Assembly (NCBI RefSeq): GCF_001509835.1
Contig: NZ_JXTJ01000008.1
Location: forward strand, 1-64,000
DNA from: Allobosea sp. WAO
GTDB taxonomy: Bacteria > Pseudomonadota > Alphaproteobacteria > Rhizobiales > Beijerinckiaceae
Direction of reading: 5' to 3'
Length of the DNA: 64,000 nt
The position numbers and the translations under genes were made by a program. Shown here piece by piece: positions 23,641-32,692 of this stretch; position 1 is the first letter of the stretch, and every line of letters starts with the position of its first letter. The notes under the pieces were generated by a model. That model worked only from the letters and a program-made list of their open reading frames with translations. It was not told the DNA's origin and made no database searches.

Positions 23641-24565
23641 TCTGACCGTTCTGACCTGGCTCTGGGCCCAGCCCGGCGGCCGAGCCGCGTACACTGCGGC
23701 CCACGTCAATGTCTGGGCCGGAATGGTCCGTCGGCACCTCGCGATGCCTCATCGGATCGCTTGCGTCACGGACATGCCGGACGGGATCGACGCTTCAATC
23801 GACATCATCGCGCCGCCGCGCGACTTCGAGACCTTCCGCATCCCGACCTGGGGCGAGGACAAGCCTCAGTGCCTGCGTCGCGTAGCGATGTTCCGGCCGG
23901 ACGCCGCCGACATCTTCGGCCCGCGCTTCGTCAGCATGGATCTCGATTGCATCATCTCTGGACCGCTCGACCCGCTGTTCGACCGTCCCGAGGACATCGT
24001 GCTCTATCGCGGCGCCACGGCGACCCGGCCGTACAACGGCTCCATGCTCATGATGACGGCCGGCGCCCGCCCCGCTGTTCACGCCGACCTGACGCCCGAG
24101 CGCGCTGTCGAGGCAGGGCATCGCTTCATCGGATCGGATCAAGCGTGGATCAGCGCGCGGCTCGGCTACGGCGAAGCGACGTGGGGGCAAGAGCATGGCA
24201 TCGTTTGGTTCGGCAGCGGCGTCGCGCGCGTCTCGCCGAGCACGCGCATCATGTTCTTCTTCGGCAACCCTAAGCCCTGGGACCTGGTCGATCGCGGCGT
24301 CGATGATTGGGCCGCCGAGCATTACCGCGGGGGAGGGCGAGGCCGTTGCCTGGTGCTCGGCTATCACCCCTCCGTGTGGACCGACGCGACCGCCGCTCTT
24401 GCAACCGGGCCGTTCGACGCCGTGATCGCCTCACCGGAGGCGGCCGCGCACTGGCCGGGCTCGCCGATCTTCGCACGGGACGACGCCCACGCTGATCGGC
24501 TGGCACGCATGCACGGCTTCGACGAAGTCGTGTTCTGCGGCCGCAGTGAGGCTCTGGCCGCCTGA
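23633..24565 (+). CDS. Glycosyltransferase-like protein within the head module
   Basis: A 310-residue protein with a GT-A-like layout: an N-terminal strand and nucleotide-binding part (DLTVLTWLW), then FVSMDLDCIISGPLDPLFD containing the D-x-D metal motif (DLD), and later GSDQAWISARL, matching the acceptor loop of small glycosyltransferases. Such enzymes transfer a sugar from a nucleotide sugar to protein, DNA or lipid. A glycosyltransferase between capsid and portal genes is unusual; it may decorate virions or be a cargo gene. The call rests on motifs only. Confidence 0.55.
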   Translation: MPDLTVLTWLWAQPGGRAAYTAAHVNVWAGMVRRHLAMPHRIACVTDMPDGIDASIDIIAPPRDFETFRIPTWGEDKPQCLRRVAMFRPDAADIFGPRFVSMDLDCIISGPLDPLFDRPEDIVLYRGATATRPYNGSMLMMTAGARPAVHADLTPERAVEAGHRFIGSDQAWISARLGYGEATWGQEHGIVWFGSGVARVSPSTRIMFFFGNPKPWDLVDRGVDDWAAEHYRGGGRGRCLVLGYHPSVWTDATAALATGPFDAVIASPEAAAHWPGSPIFARDDAHADRLARMHGFDEVVFCGRSEALAA

Positions 24566-24729
24566 TGAAGCTCCTCATCGCGATCCTGGTGCTGGCGCTG
24601 GCGGGCGCCGGCTTCATCACGACCGGCGTCTTCCTGCTGGCGGGCCCGGGCTGGGCGTTCATCGCCGGCGGTGTCTTCGCGCTCGCCGCCGCCGTCATCT
24701 GCCGCAACGGGCTGAACCCAAATGGCTGA
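24565..24729 (+). CDS. 54-residue membrane protein
   Basis: Its ATG overlaps the glycosyltransferase stop (TGATG) and its own stop overlaps the portal ATG, so it fits exactly between the two. It has two hydrophobic segments (LLIAILVLALAGAGF and AFIAGGVFALAAAVI) and no charged residue inside them. Small membrane proteins of this kind in the head module have unknown function. Confidence 0.6.
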   Translation: MKLLIAILVLALAGAGFITTGVFLLAGPGWAFIAGGVFALAAAVICRNGLNPNG

Positions 24730-26146
24730 GGCAGGCTTTCTTTCGGCGCTGGGGCAGGCGCTGGCGCCGCGCGCCAAGGGGATGTCCATGGTCCCGGCCG
24801 GGCGCGGTGGCTGGTGGTCGATCATCCGTGAGCCGTTCGCTGGCGCGTGGCAGCGCAATGTCGAGGTGCGCTTCGACACGGCGATGTCGTTCCATGCGGT
24901 CTTCGCCTGCATCACGCTGATCGCGTCCGACATCGCGAAGAATCGGATCAAGCTGGTCGAGCATCAGGGCGAGGACATCTGGACGGAGGTGGAGAGCCCC
25001 GCGTTCAGCCCTGTCCTTCGGAAGCCGAACAGTTACCAGAACCGGATCCAGTTCGCCGAAGCCTGGCTGCTCTCGAAGCTGAGCCGTGGCAACACTTACG
25101 TGCTGAAGGTGCGCGACGGGCGCGGCGCAGTCATCGCCCTGCATATTCTCGATCCTGATCGCACCAAGCCCCTAATCTCTGATGATGGAGCGGTCTTCTA
25201 CGACCTGAACGCCGACCACCTGGCCGGCTTGCCGTCGCAGGTAATCGTGCCGGCGCGCGAAATCATCCACGATCGGATGAACTGCCTGTTCCATCCGCTG
25301 GTCGGGCTCTCGCCGATCTATGCCTGCGGCCTCGCGGCGATGCAGGGCCATGCCATCCAGAACCAGTCGGCGAAGTTCTTCGGCAACAACGCTCAGCCGG
25401 GCGGCGTGCTGACTGCTCCGGCACACATCGACGATGCGACGGCCGCACGCCTGAAGGCGCATTGGGAGTCCGAATACACGGGGGACAAGGGCGCGGGGCG
25501 CGTCGCGGTGCTCGGCGACGGCCTGAAGTTCGAGTCGATGACGATGAAGGCGACCGACGCGCAGCTCATCGAGCAGCTGAAGATGTCGGCCGAGGTCGTC
25601 TGCTCGGCTTTCCACATGCCGCCCTACAAGGTTGGTGTCGGTCCGCTCCCCAGCTACGACAACATCCAGGCGCTCAACGTCGAATATTACTCCCAGTGCC
25701 TGCAGATCCTGATCGAGGCCAAGGAGCTCTGCCTGGATGAGGGGCTTGGTCTCGACACGATCAAGGAAGGTGGCCGGCGGCTCGGTACGGAAGTGGACAC
25801 CGACAACCTGCTCCGGATGGACAGCGTCGCGCAGATGGAGGTGCTCGAGAAGGCCTCCGGCGTGATGACGATCGACGAGAAGCGCCGCCGCGTCGGCTTG
25901 AGGGCTCGCCCGAACAAGGAAGGCGATGACGTCTTCCTGCAGCAGCAGAATTTCAGCCTTCGCGCGCTCGCCAAGCGCGATGCGAAGGCGGACCCCTTCG
26001 CGAAGTCAGGGGCCAGCACCGACAGCGTCGCGCCGGCGGAGGAAAATAATGACGAACCCGTCGACGAGCAGCGCGCCGCAGCCAGCGTCGCCGCGCACGC
26101 CGAGTTTCTCGAATGTCTCTCCCAGGGTCCTTATGTCCTGCAGTGA
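24722..26146 (+). CDS. Portal protein, HK97 family
   Basis: A 474-residue protein with portal signatures: an early FHAVFACITLIASDIAKN, the stem-and-wing region around HPLVGLSPIYACGLAAMQGH, and AFHMPPYKVGVG with the YDNIQALNVEYYSQCLQ helix. Portals form the dodecameric ring for DNA entry. The C-terminal 40 residues are acidic and low in structure. A strong ribosome binding site for the next gene lies within its last 100 bases. Confidence 0.85.
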   Translation: MAEAGFLSALGQALAPRAKGMSMVPAGRGGWWSIIREPFAGAWQRNVEVRFDTAMSFHAVFACITLIASDIAKNRIKLVEHQGEDIWTEVESPAFSPVLRKPNSYQNRIQFAEAWLLSKLSRGNTYVLKVRDGRGAVIALHILDPDRTKPLISDDGAVFYDLNADHLAGLPSQVIVPAREIIHDRMNCLFHPLVGLSPIYACGLAAMQGHAIQNQSAKFFGNNAQPGGVLTAPAHIDDATAARLKAHWESEYTGDKGAGRVAVLGDGLKFESMTMKATDAQLIEQLKMSAEVVCSAFHMPPYKVGVGPLPSYDNIQALNVEYYSQCLQILIEAKELCLDEGLGLDTIKEGGRRLGTEVDTDNLLRMDSVAQMEVLEKASGVMTIDEKRRRVGLRARPNKEGDDVFLQQQNFSLRALAKRDAKADPFAKSGASTDSVAPAEENNDEPVDEQRAAASVAAHAEFLECLSQGPYVLQ

Positions 26147-28121
26147 GACTGCCCCCTCCGCTCTCGATTTGGCGCTGGCTCGCGTGATCGCGAAATGCCG
26201 TTCGCAATGGGAGAAGGAGGTCGAGGTCATTTCGGCGGATGCGCGCGCCACGATCGCCGAGCTCAAGGCGGCGAACGCGGATCTCGTCGCTGCGCTGAAG
26301 GAGAGCGCCGGCCTGCAGACCCAGCGCATCGATGCTGCGCTGGGCGCGATCCGGAATGGCAAGGATGTGGACCCCGCCGAGGTCGCCGCCGCGGTGGCCA
26401 AGGCCGTCGACGCGCTCCCTCGGGCCAAGGACGGCGCTGACGCCGACATGGCAGCGATCGCCGTTCGCATGCAGGAGATGGTGAAGGCTGCCGTTGACGC
26501 TATCCCGCCGGCCAAGGATGGCGAGCCCGGGCGGGACATCGATATCGCCGAGGTCCGCGCCGTGGTCGCGGAAGCGGTTGCGGAGGCTGTCTCGGCGTTG
26601 CCACCGCCGGTCGACGGCAAGGATGCGGACCCCGAAGAGATCAAGCGGGCCGTCGACGCCGCGGTCGCTGCGCTGCCCGCTCCCCAGGACGGCAAGAGCG
26701 TGACGGCCGAGGATGTCGGCCCGGTCGTGGCGGAAGCGGTTGCGCTTGGCTTGGCGGATCTGGATGACCGCATCAACGCCCGCGCGACCGAGCTCGTCGG
26801 CCTCATCCCGCTGCCGAAGGATGGCGAGAGCATCACGGTGGACCAGGTTCGGCCAATCCTGGAAGAATTGGTCCAGGCGCTGCCCGCGCCGGCGGCCGGC
26901 AAAGACGCCGACATGGATCAGGTTCGCTCGATGCTCGAGGAACTGGTCCAGGCGCTGCCGAAGGCCCGCGACGGTGAGGACGGCAAGAGCGTGAGCCTCG
27001 AGGAGGTCGCGCCGGCGATTGTCGACGCGGTGAAGGCTCATCTCCCGGCGATGGTGTCCAAGGCAGTCGCTGCTCTTCCAGAGCCTGCGCCGGGCAAGAG
27101 CGTTTCGGTGGAGGACGTCGCCCCGATGATCCGCGAGGAGATCGAGAGGGCGGTCGCCGCGCTGCCGCCGGCGAAGGATGGCGAGCCGGGTGCGAACGTC
27201 GACATGGTCGAGGTTCGGGAGGCGATTGGCACCCTGGTCAAGGAGGCTGTGGCGGCGCTGCCGGCGCCGAAGGACGGTGAGCCCGGGCAGGCCGTATCTG
27301 TCGATGACGTTGCCCCGATGATCGAGCGCGAGATTGCGACCCGTTTCGAGGCTGTGTCGAAGCTGTTGCCGGATGCGGACGCGATCAGTGCCACGCTCGA
27401 GCCCCTCGTCTCCGCCGCGGTCGAGGCTCTGCCGCCGGCCGCCGCGGGCAAGGACGTGGACATGGCGGAGGTCGAGCAGATCATCCGTCGCGCCGTCGAC
27501 GCCATCCCCCGGCCGAAGGATGGGACCTCCGTTACGGTCGAGCAGGTCATGCCTGCGATCGAAGAGCGCATCGCTGCCGTGGCCAAGGCGATCCCGGTGC
27601 CGAAGGACGGTGTCGGGCTCGCGGGCGCGCTGATCGACCGGGACGGCAACCTCATCGTCACCTTGGCCAACGGCGAGGCGAAGAACCTCGGGCCGGTGGT
27701 CGGGCGCGACGCTGATCGCGACGCGATCGCCGAATTCATCAAGGGCGAGATCGCCAAGATCCCGGTTCCACAGGATGGGCTCGGCTTCGACGACATGACG
27801 GTCGAACATGATGGCGAGCGCTCTTTCGTGCTCCGCTGGGCGCGCGGCGATGTCGAGAAGTCCTGTCGCATCGAACTGCCGGTTGTGCTGGACCGCGGCG
27901 TCTTCAAGGACGGCAGCGTCTACGCCCGCGGCGATGGCGTGACATGGGGCGGCAGCTACTGGATCGCGCAGGACGACACTGGCGAGAAGCCTGGCGACGG
28001 GAGCAAGTCGTGGCGTCTCGCCGTCAAGAAGGGCCGGGACGGGCGTGAGATCGTGAAGCTGCCGCCGGCCGATCCCAAGCCGTTCAAGCTCCCGGGCGCC
28101 GACCCCGACAAGGCGGTCTGA
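26049..28121 (+). CDS. Repeat-rich phage protein with C-terminal carbohydrate-binding motif
   Basis: About 690 residues from the ATG at 26049 (GGAGG 6 bases upstream, overlapping the portal gene by 98 bases); an alternative ATG at 26133 with a weak site would give 662. The body consists of about 13 imperfect repeats of 25-35 residues, each ending in a pattern such as VAALPAPKDGEPG or VDAIPRPKDG, with helices between the Pro/Gly turns. Residues about 617-659 (VYARGDGVTWGGSYWIAQDD, then SWRLAV) match the WxxGxxYxxGD-type carbohydrate-binding module of family 5/12. A virion surface or head fibre that binds cell-wall sugar is inferred. Confidence 0.7.
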   Translation: MTNPSTSSAPQPASPRTPSFSNVSPRVLMSCSETAPSALDLALARVIAKCRSQWEKEVEVISADARATIAELKAANADLVAALKESAGLQTQRIDAALGAIRNGKDVDPAEVAAAVAKAVDALPRAKDGADADMAAIAVRMQEMVKAAVDAIPPAKDGEPGRDIDIAEVRAVVAEAVAEAVSALPPPVDGKDADPEEIKRAVDAAVAALPAPQDGKSVTAEDVGPVVAEAVALGLADLDDRINARATELVGLIPLPKDGESITVDQVRPILEELVQALPAPAAGKDADMDQVRSMLEELVQALPKARDGEDGKSVSLEEVAPAIVDAVKAHLPAMVSKAVAALPEPAPGKSVSVEDVAPMIREEIERAVAALPPAKDGEPGANVDMVEVREAIGTLVKEAVAALPAPKDGEPGQAVSVDDVAPMIEREIATRFEAVSKLLPDADAISATLEPLVSAAVEALPPAAAGKDVDMAEVEQIIRRAVDAIPRPKDGTSVTVEQVMPAIEERIAAVAKAIPVPKDGVGLAGALIDRDGNLIVTLANGEAKNLGPVVGRDADRDAIAEFIKGEIAKIPVPQDGLGFDDMTVEHDGERSFVLRWARGDVEKSCRIELPVVLDRGVFKDGSVYARGDGVTWGGSYWIAQDDTGEKPGDGSKSWRLAVKKGRDGREIVKLPPADPKPFKLPGADPDKAV

Positions 28122-28124
28122 TCA

Positions 28125-28772
28125 ATGCTCGAGATTGTTTCGCCCGCGGCCGACCCGAACCTACTGACGGTGGTGGAAGCGCGCAAAATCGTTGGGCTCC
28201 CGCCCGGCGATACCTCGCAAGACGCGGTGCTCGCCAAACTGGTCGCGCGTGCCTCCGCGGATATCTTCGCGGCCTGCCGGATCGTGCGAGGGCAGGGCGC
28301 CCCGCGCACGCTCAGGCAGGAGGTGGTTCGAGAGACGCGGTTCTTCAGCGGCGGCGACAAGTTGATCTTGGCACGCCGCCACGAGATCACATTGGCCGGG
28401 CTGACCATTAGCGGATCCGTCATCAATCTCGCGGGATGCATCGTCGAAGGAGACCCGGGGCTGGTCTCGCGAACCGCCGGCGCGCGCCTACAAGCGTGGC
28501 CCGCCGGGCTTGTCGTGGTCGAGTACGAGGCTGGGTTCGATGAAGTACCGCCCGATCTGGCGGGCGTCGCCGCCGACATGATCCGGCTGCTTCACTCAGC
28601 TGAGACCCGCGACCCTCTCGTGAAGAGCGTTCGTGTCGACATCCCCGGCGTCGAGGAGGTCGAGACGCAATACTGGGTGAATTCCGGCGCCACGACGCCA
28701 TCCTCCTCGTCTGGCCTGCCCGCCGACCTGATGGCGCGCTTGGCCCCATACCGCAACGCGACGTTCGCATGA
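28125..28772 (+). CDS. Head-tail connector (gp6-like)
   Basis: A 215-residue protein with the usual helical layout of HK97 gp6 adaptors: LTVVEARKIVGLPPGDTSQD, LVARASADIFAACR, then a beta-rich middle and PPDLAGVAADMIRLLHS. It starts 3 bases after the repeat-rich gene and its end overlaps the next start. Connectors form the ring beneath the portal. Confidence 0.7.
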   Translation: MLEIVSPAADPNLLTVVEARKIVGLPPGDTSQDAVLAKLVARASADIFAACRIVRGQGAPRTLRQEVVRETRFFSGGDKLILARRHEITLAGLTISGSVINLAGCIVEGDPGLVSRTAGARLQAWPAGLVVVEYEAGFDEVPPDLAGVAADMIRLLHSAETRDPLVKSVRVDIPGVEEVETQYWVNSGATTPSSSSGLPADLMARLAPYRNATFA

Positions 28773-29158
28773 GCACGGTCGACACCCCAGCCGGCATGAT
28801 CGCGCGGCTGGACGCTTCGCTGGCGCGACGTGGCGAGGCCGTCACGGTTCGCCGACGCGTCGGCCCCGCGCCGAATGTGTTCGTCGAGGTCCAATGCCGG
28901 GCCAAGGTGACGGGCTTCAACAGCGAGGTACTGGTCGCCGGAGTGAAGCAGACGGCCTCGTCGATCGTCATGTCGCCGACGCAGTTTCAGGCCGCTGCAT
29001 CTGCCGGGACGTGGCCGGGTGCGGCTGGCGGCGGGGTCTGGCCAAAGGTCGGCGACTTCATTCGCCAGGCAGACGGCCGGGAACGCAAGATCGAGGCGGG
29101 CGCGCCGATCGTGGTAGGCGACGTCGTTGTCCGGATCGAGGCGAAGGTGCTCGGCTGA
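28769..29158 (+). CDS. Head closure-type neck protein
   Basis: A 129-residue, beta-rich protein (GEAVTVRRRVGP, VQCRAKVTGFNSE, and KVGDFIRQADGRERKIEAG). Position between the gp6-like connector and the gp10-like protein, and the small beta-barrel look, match a head closure protein (HK97 gp7/SPP1 gp16 type). It overlaps the previous gene by 4 bases and the next by 1. Function by order rather than motif. Confidence 0.55.
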   Translation: MSTVDTPAGMIARLDASLARRGEAVTVRRRVGPAPNVFVEVQCRAKVTGFNSEVLVAGVKQTASSIVMSPTQFQAAASAGTWPGAAGGGVWPKVGDFIRQADGRERKIEAGAPIVVGDVVVRIEAKVLG

Positions 29159-29811
29159 TGGCACGCTTCGAGACCTTCGCCCGAGATCTCCAGATGGCGA
29201 CGGCCGATCTGGCGCCGGCGGCGATCAATCAGGAACTGGCAAAGTTCGCGCGGGGCGCGCTGCGGGATGCCATCGCCGGCGGCGAGGCGTCGTCGATTTA
29301 CACGAAGTATGTCAACGGCCGAGAGGGTGCCGAGGAAGAGACCGTCGAGGCCCCGGGCCCGATCGTCTACGACTTCAGCTACTGGCAGCCGATCCTCGCC
29401 TTCACCCTGGCGGAGCTGGAGAAGCGCTCGCCCCGCAGGAGCGGCGACTACATCGCCTCGCATGTCGTGATGGCCGGATCGCAGGTCATGCGTGCCGATG
29501 CCGAGATCGCGGCAGGCGAGGAGGTCTCCGTGGTGGCGACGGTGCCGTATGCCCGCAAGATCGAAAGCGGCTTTCAGCGCGTCTCGACTGGCGAGGCGGT
29601 CTTCCAGGACGTCCGCAGGAAGGTCCAGTCGCAGTTCGGGCGCGCCGTCGATGTGAGATTCCGGATGGTCTACATCCCGAACGGCTACGTCCTGAAGGGC
29701 CGTTTCCGGCGCGGCTATAAGCCGTTCGCTCGCACGAAGCTGCAGCGCGACACGCAGGCCGGCGCGCGGACGACCTATCCCGCCATCGTCATGAATATGA
29801 AGGCCGCCTGA
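29158..29811 (+). CDS. Neck/tail completion protein (HK97 gp10-like)
   Basis: A 217-residue protein. RFETFARDLQMATADLAPAA resembles the start of HK97-gp10-type proteins, and ATVPYARKIESGFQR is the conserved AxYAxxxExG-type segment of that family. The ATG overlaps the upstream stop by one base. It links head and tail. Confidence 0.6.
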   Translation: MARFETFARDLQMATADLAPAAINQELAKFARGALRDAIAGGEASSIYTKYVNGREGAEEETVEAPGPIVYDFSYWQPILAFTLAELEKRSPRRSGDYIASHVVMAGSQVMRADAEIAAGEEVSVVATVPYARKIESGFQRVSTGEAVFQDVRRKVQSQFGRAVDVRFRMVYIPNGYVLKGRFRRGYKPFARTKLQRDTQAGARTTYPAIVMNMKAA

Positions 29812-29812
29812 G

Positions 29813-30223
29813 ATGGCTTCGGGCGTGGTCTATGACGCGGTTCGGGCATTTCTGGTCGACCATTGGACCGAGACCCTCATCGAATTCGAGAACGAGGAAT
29901 TTGAGCAGACTGCGCAGCAGACCTGGATCGCGGTCGAGATGTCGAGCTCGGTCTATGCGCAGCAGAGCATCGGCGCCGAAGAACAGAACCGCTGGGACGA
30001 GGTGGGAACCCTCTGGATACACGTGATGGTCCCCGCCGGCACTGGCTCATCCGAAGCGCGCCGGTTGGCCAAGGCTGTTGCGGACCTGTTCCGCGGCGCT
30101 CGGCTCATGAACGACGATCTCGAGTTCAGGGATGCCGCGATCGGCCTCGGCGGCCGCGATGAAGCGACCGGGGCTCTTTGGACGTTGTCCGTGACCGTCG
30201 ATTGGCTGCGGTTCGAAGCCTGA
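29813..30223 (+). CDS. Tail terminator-type protein
   Basis: A 136-residue protein (VYDAVRAFLVDHWTETLIEF, and later WIHVMVPAGTGSSEARRLAK). The helix-strand pattern and the position right before the tail tube gene match phage tail terminators (gpU-like). Starts 1 base after the neck gene. Confidence 0.6.
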   Translation: MASGVVYDAVRAFLVDHWTETLIEFENEEFEQTAQQTWIAVEMSSSVYAQQSIGAEEQNRWDEVGTLWIHVMVPAGTGSSEARRLAKAVADLFRGARLMNDDLEFRDAAIGLGGRDEATGALWTLSVTVDWLRFEA

Positions 30224-30238
30224 GACAGGAGAAAACCC

Positions 30239-30445
30239 ATGTTGATCACCGTGTTGAAGCCGTTTCCGCATCCGAGCCGCCGGTTCGCCGCCGGCGATAG
30301 CGTCTCCGAGGTCGAAGCGGCCGAGGGCCCGATCCCGCTGGAGGATCTGAAGCGCCTCCGGTTCGTGGCGGGTCCGGAGAGCAGGTCCGCGAAGGACAGC
30401 GCCGCCGCCGGCGAGGCCACCACGGGGAAGGCCAAGCGCTCGTAA
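30239..30445 (+). CDS. Small hypothetical tail-region protein
   Basis: A 68-residue protein with a well-spaced GGAG upstream. MLITVLKPFPHPSRRFAAGD and EDLKRLRFV suggest a compact SH3-like beta unit as in the gene after the capsid (22974), followed by a disordered Lys/Ser-rich tail. No function assigned. Confidence 0.5.
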   Translation: MLITVLKPFPHPSRRFAAGDSVSEVEAAEGPIPLEDLKRLRFVAGPESRSAKDSAAAGEATTGKAKRS

Positions 30446-30512
30446 CCCAACCTGAACTGCCCGCGCGTGGCCCGCGCCGGCATCGAACATTCCGACCCTT
30501 GGGCAAGGTGAT

Positions 30513-30536
30513 GGGGCGCTTGGTGGCGCCCCTTTT
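30513..30536 (+). terminator. Intrinsic terminator before the tail tube gene
   Basis: Stem GGGGCGC / GCGCCCC (30513-30519, 30526-30532) with a 6-base loop and TTTT. It separates the neck genes from the abundant tail tube gene and may adjust expression between them. Confidence 0.65.
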
Positions 30537-30555
30537 CTATTGGGAGCCCTGAACC

Positions 30556-32037
30556 ATGACCTCATCGAACCGCGTGCGGGTGAGCTACGTGATGGAGTCG
30601 ACGCCGGGCGTCACGCCCACGACGCCTCGCATGAAGCAGGTCCGCCTGACTGGCGAATCTCTCTCCGGCGCGCCGGAGTACGTCGACAGCGACGAGCTGC
30701 GCGACGACCGCATGAACGCCGATCCGATCATGGTCGGCCAGACTTCGGGCGGCGGGATCAATTTCGAGCTGTCGTACCCGCACCCGCAGAGCTTCGTGTC
30801 GGATGGGCTGCGCGCCGCGCTGTTCTCGGACTGGCTCAACACGCCGGAGCGGGACAACGACGGCACGGCCGACAGCGTGATCACTGCGGTGGCCGGCACG
30901 ACCGACGAATTCACGGTCACGACCGGCGCCGCCTTCGTCGCCAACCATCTGCTGCGCGCGACCGGTTTCGCCACCGCTGCCAACAACGGAGTCTGGAAGG
31001 TCACCACGGGCGGCACCACCTCCGTGGCTGTGCTCGGCGCGAACCTGGTGACGGAAGCCGCGCCGCCGGCCACCGCGCGCCTGAAGGTGGTCGGTTTCGA
31101 AGGAGCGTCGGCGGACATCACCGCGCTGGCGGACGGCCTGGGCTCGACGGCTCTCGACTTCACCACGCTCGGCCTGCGCAAGGGGCAGTGGATCAAGATC
31201 GGCGGCACCGCCGACGCGACCACCTTCGCCTTCCTCGTCACCGCCGGCGCTGTGGCGCGGGCTGCGGCCTGGGCGAGGGTCACTGACATCGCGGCTGGCA
31301 AGCTAACGCTCGACAACCTGCCTTCGGGCTGGTCGACCGACGTCGGCACCGGCAAGACCATCCGGGTCTGGTTCGGCGATCAGCTGAAGAACGGCGTGAC
31401 GCCCGCTCCGATGACCATCGAGCGCGGGTTCATGGGGCAGCAGGTCCCGGCCTACATCGTGAACCGCGGCATGCAGGCCGGCCAGCTCGAGCTGACGATG
31501 GAGGCGAAGCAGAAGATCACCGGCGCCTTCACCTTCACCGGGCTGACCGCATCGCAGGGCACGGTGACGCTGGATGCCTCGCCTGATCCGGCTACGACCA
31601 ACCAGGTGATGGCCGGCAGCGCGAACGTCGGCCGGCTCGCCGAGGGCGGATCGCGGCTCACCAGCCCGAACTGGGCTCGCCGTGTCTCGTTCACGGTGAA
31701 CGCCAACCTCGAGGCGCAGGACGCCGTCGACAACTTCGGCGCGGTCTACATCCGCGAAGGCGAGAACACCGTCACCGGCCAGATCGACACCTACTTCGGC
31801 AGCAATGCGGTGCTGCAGAAGTTCTATGACGGCACGGTCACCTCGCTGAACGGCCGGGTCGCCAAGAACAACCAGGCGGTGGTGATCCAGATTCCGCGTG
31901 CGACGCTGCGCGGTGGCGGCAACCCGTCGGCAGGCGGCAAGAACCAAACGGTGACGGCGCAGTTCGACTTCTCCGGTGCGCTCGACCCGGAGACTGGCGC
32001 CAACATTATCTTCGACCGCCTCGAGTACTTCGCCTGA
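30556..32037 (+). CDS. Major tail (tube) protein
   Basis: A 493-residue beta-rich protein. RVRVSYVMESTPGVTPTTP at the N-terminus and the many Gly/Thr-rich strands ending in NIIFDRLEYFA are typical of phage tail tube proteins, here enlarged by inserted immunoglobulin-like beta domains (about residues 85-260). Position before the tail chaperones and tape measure supports the call. Confidence 0.7.
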   Translation: MTSSNRVRVSYVMESTPGVTPTTPRMKQVRLTGESLSGAPEYVDSDELRDDRMNADPIMVGQTSGGGINFELSYPHPQSFVSDGLRAALFSDWLNTPERDNDGTADSVITAVAGTTDEFTVTTGAAFVANHLLRATGFATAANNGVWKVTTGGTTSVAVLGANLVTEAAPPATARLKVVGFEGASADITALADGLGSTALDFTTLGLRKGQWIKIGGTADATTFAFLVTAGAVARAAAWARVTDIAAGKLTLDNLPSGWSTDVGTGKTIRVWFGDQLKNGVTPAPMTIERGFMGQQVPAYIVNRGMQAGQLELTMEAKQKITGAFTFTGLTASQGTVTLDASPDPATTNQVMAGSANVGRLAEGGSRLTSPNWARRVSFTVNANLEAQDAVDNFGAVYIREGENTVTGQIDTYFGSNAVLQKFYDGTVTSLNGRVAKNNQAVVIQIPRATLRGGGNPSAGGKNQTVTAQFDFSGALDPETGANIIFDRLEYFA

Positions 32038-32165
32038 TCCGTCGCGGCTTCGGCCGCGGCGATGAATTGCCCGCTGTGTCGGCGGCGGGTCCAGAAGCCT
32101 AGCTGGTCAGCGCCAGCGACGCCGGTTGGTGCCGGCGGCGAGATGGATGTGCGCGCACTCCTGGC

Positions 32166-32187
32166 GGACGGGCCCGACAGCCCGTCC
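32166..32187 (+). other. Hairpin in the leader of the tail chaperone gene
   Basis: Perfect stem GGACGGGC / GCCCGTCC with a 6-base loop, 25 bases upstream of the chaperone ATG (32213), which itself has a weak ribosome binding site. It could limit expression of the low-copy tail assembly proteins. Confidence 0.4.
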
Positions 32188-32212
32188 GTCTCCCTCGCAA
32201 GAAAGCACCACA

Positions 32213-32692
32213 ATGGTTCTGAAGCTTTCCTCCCTCCGAGCCAATCTCGATCGCGAAGCCAAAGGCGATTGGGTTCCCTCGCTCCAGTGGCCGGGCGTCG
32301 AGTTCCTCGTCTCCGCCCTGACCAAACCCTCCTACCGCATCAAGCGCGACGCTCGCGTCCAGCAGCTGAGCCGCCGGTACAAGGGACAGCCCATTCCCCC
32401 TGAGAAGTTGGCGCCTGTCATCGGCCGCCTCTACTGCGAAGAGATCCTGCACGGTTGGCGGGGGCTCGATATCGAATACTCGCCCGAGGCCGCGCTCGCG
32501 ACGCTCACCGATCCCGCTTTTCGCGTGATCGTGGCCGAGGTCGAATACTGCGCCGGCAGGCTCAGCGAGGTCGATCCGGAGTTCACCGATGACGCTGAGG
32601 CGCTCGGCGAGGCGGCCGAGGACGACCTGGGAAAGTCCGAAGCGCCTTCCGCGCCCGCCTCGAGCGCCGCGGAGACGAATTCGGCTTCCTAG
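32213..32692 (+). CDS. Tail assembly chaperone (gpG-like)
   Basis: A 159-residue protein (LSSLRANLDREAKGDWVPSL, then YKGQPIPPEKLAPVIGRLYC) between the tail tube and the tape measure, where siphophages place the gpG-type chaperone that coats the tape measure during assembly. The sequence G-GGA-AAG at 32629-32635, in the phase needed for a -1 slip, would switch ribosomes into the frame of the following open frame, giving a longer G-T product of about 269 residues. The C-terminal tail after that site is low-complexity, as expected for the unshifted end. Confidence 0.75.
   Translation: MVLKLSSLRANLDREAKGDWVPSLQWPGVEFLVSALTKPSYRIKRDARVQQLSRRYKGQPIPPEKLAPVIGRLYCEEILHGWRGLDIEYSPEAALATLTDPAFRVIVAEVEYCAGRLSEVDPEFTDDAEALGEAAEDDLGKSEAPSAPASSAAETNSAS
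32629..32635 (+). promoter_or_regulatory. Programmed -1 frameshift slippery site (G GGA AAG)
   Basis: Exactly the heptamer used by lambda genes G and T, in the right codon phase. The shifted frame has no stop between 32635 and the open frame at 32701 and ends at 33021. Confidence 0.75.

Noticed and set aside
25953-27809. Minus-strand open frame of 618 codons
   Set aside because: Shadow of the repeat-rich plus-strand protein; repeats in it mirror the coding repeats.
26341-28100. Possible CRISPR-like array because of regular repetition
   Set aside because: Repeats are imperfect, in frame and protein-coding, without spacers.
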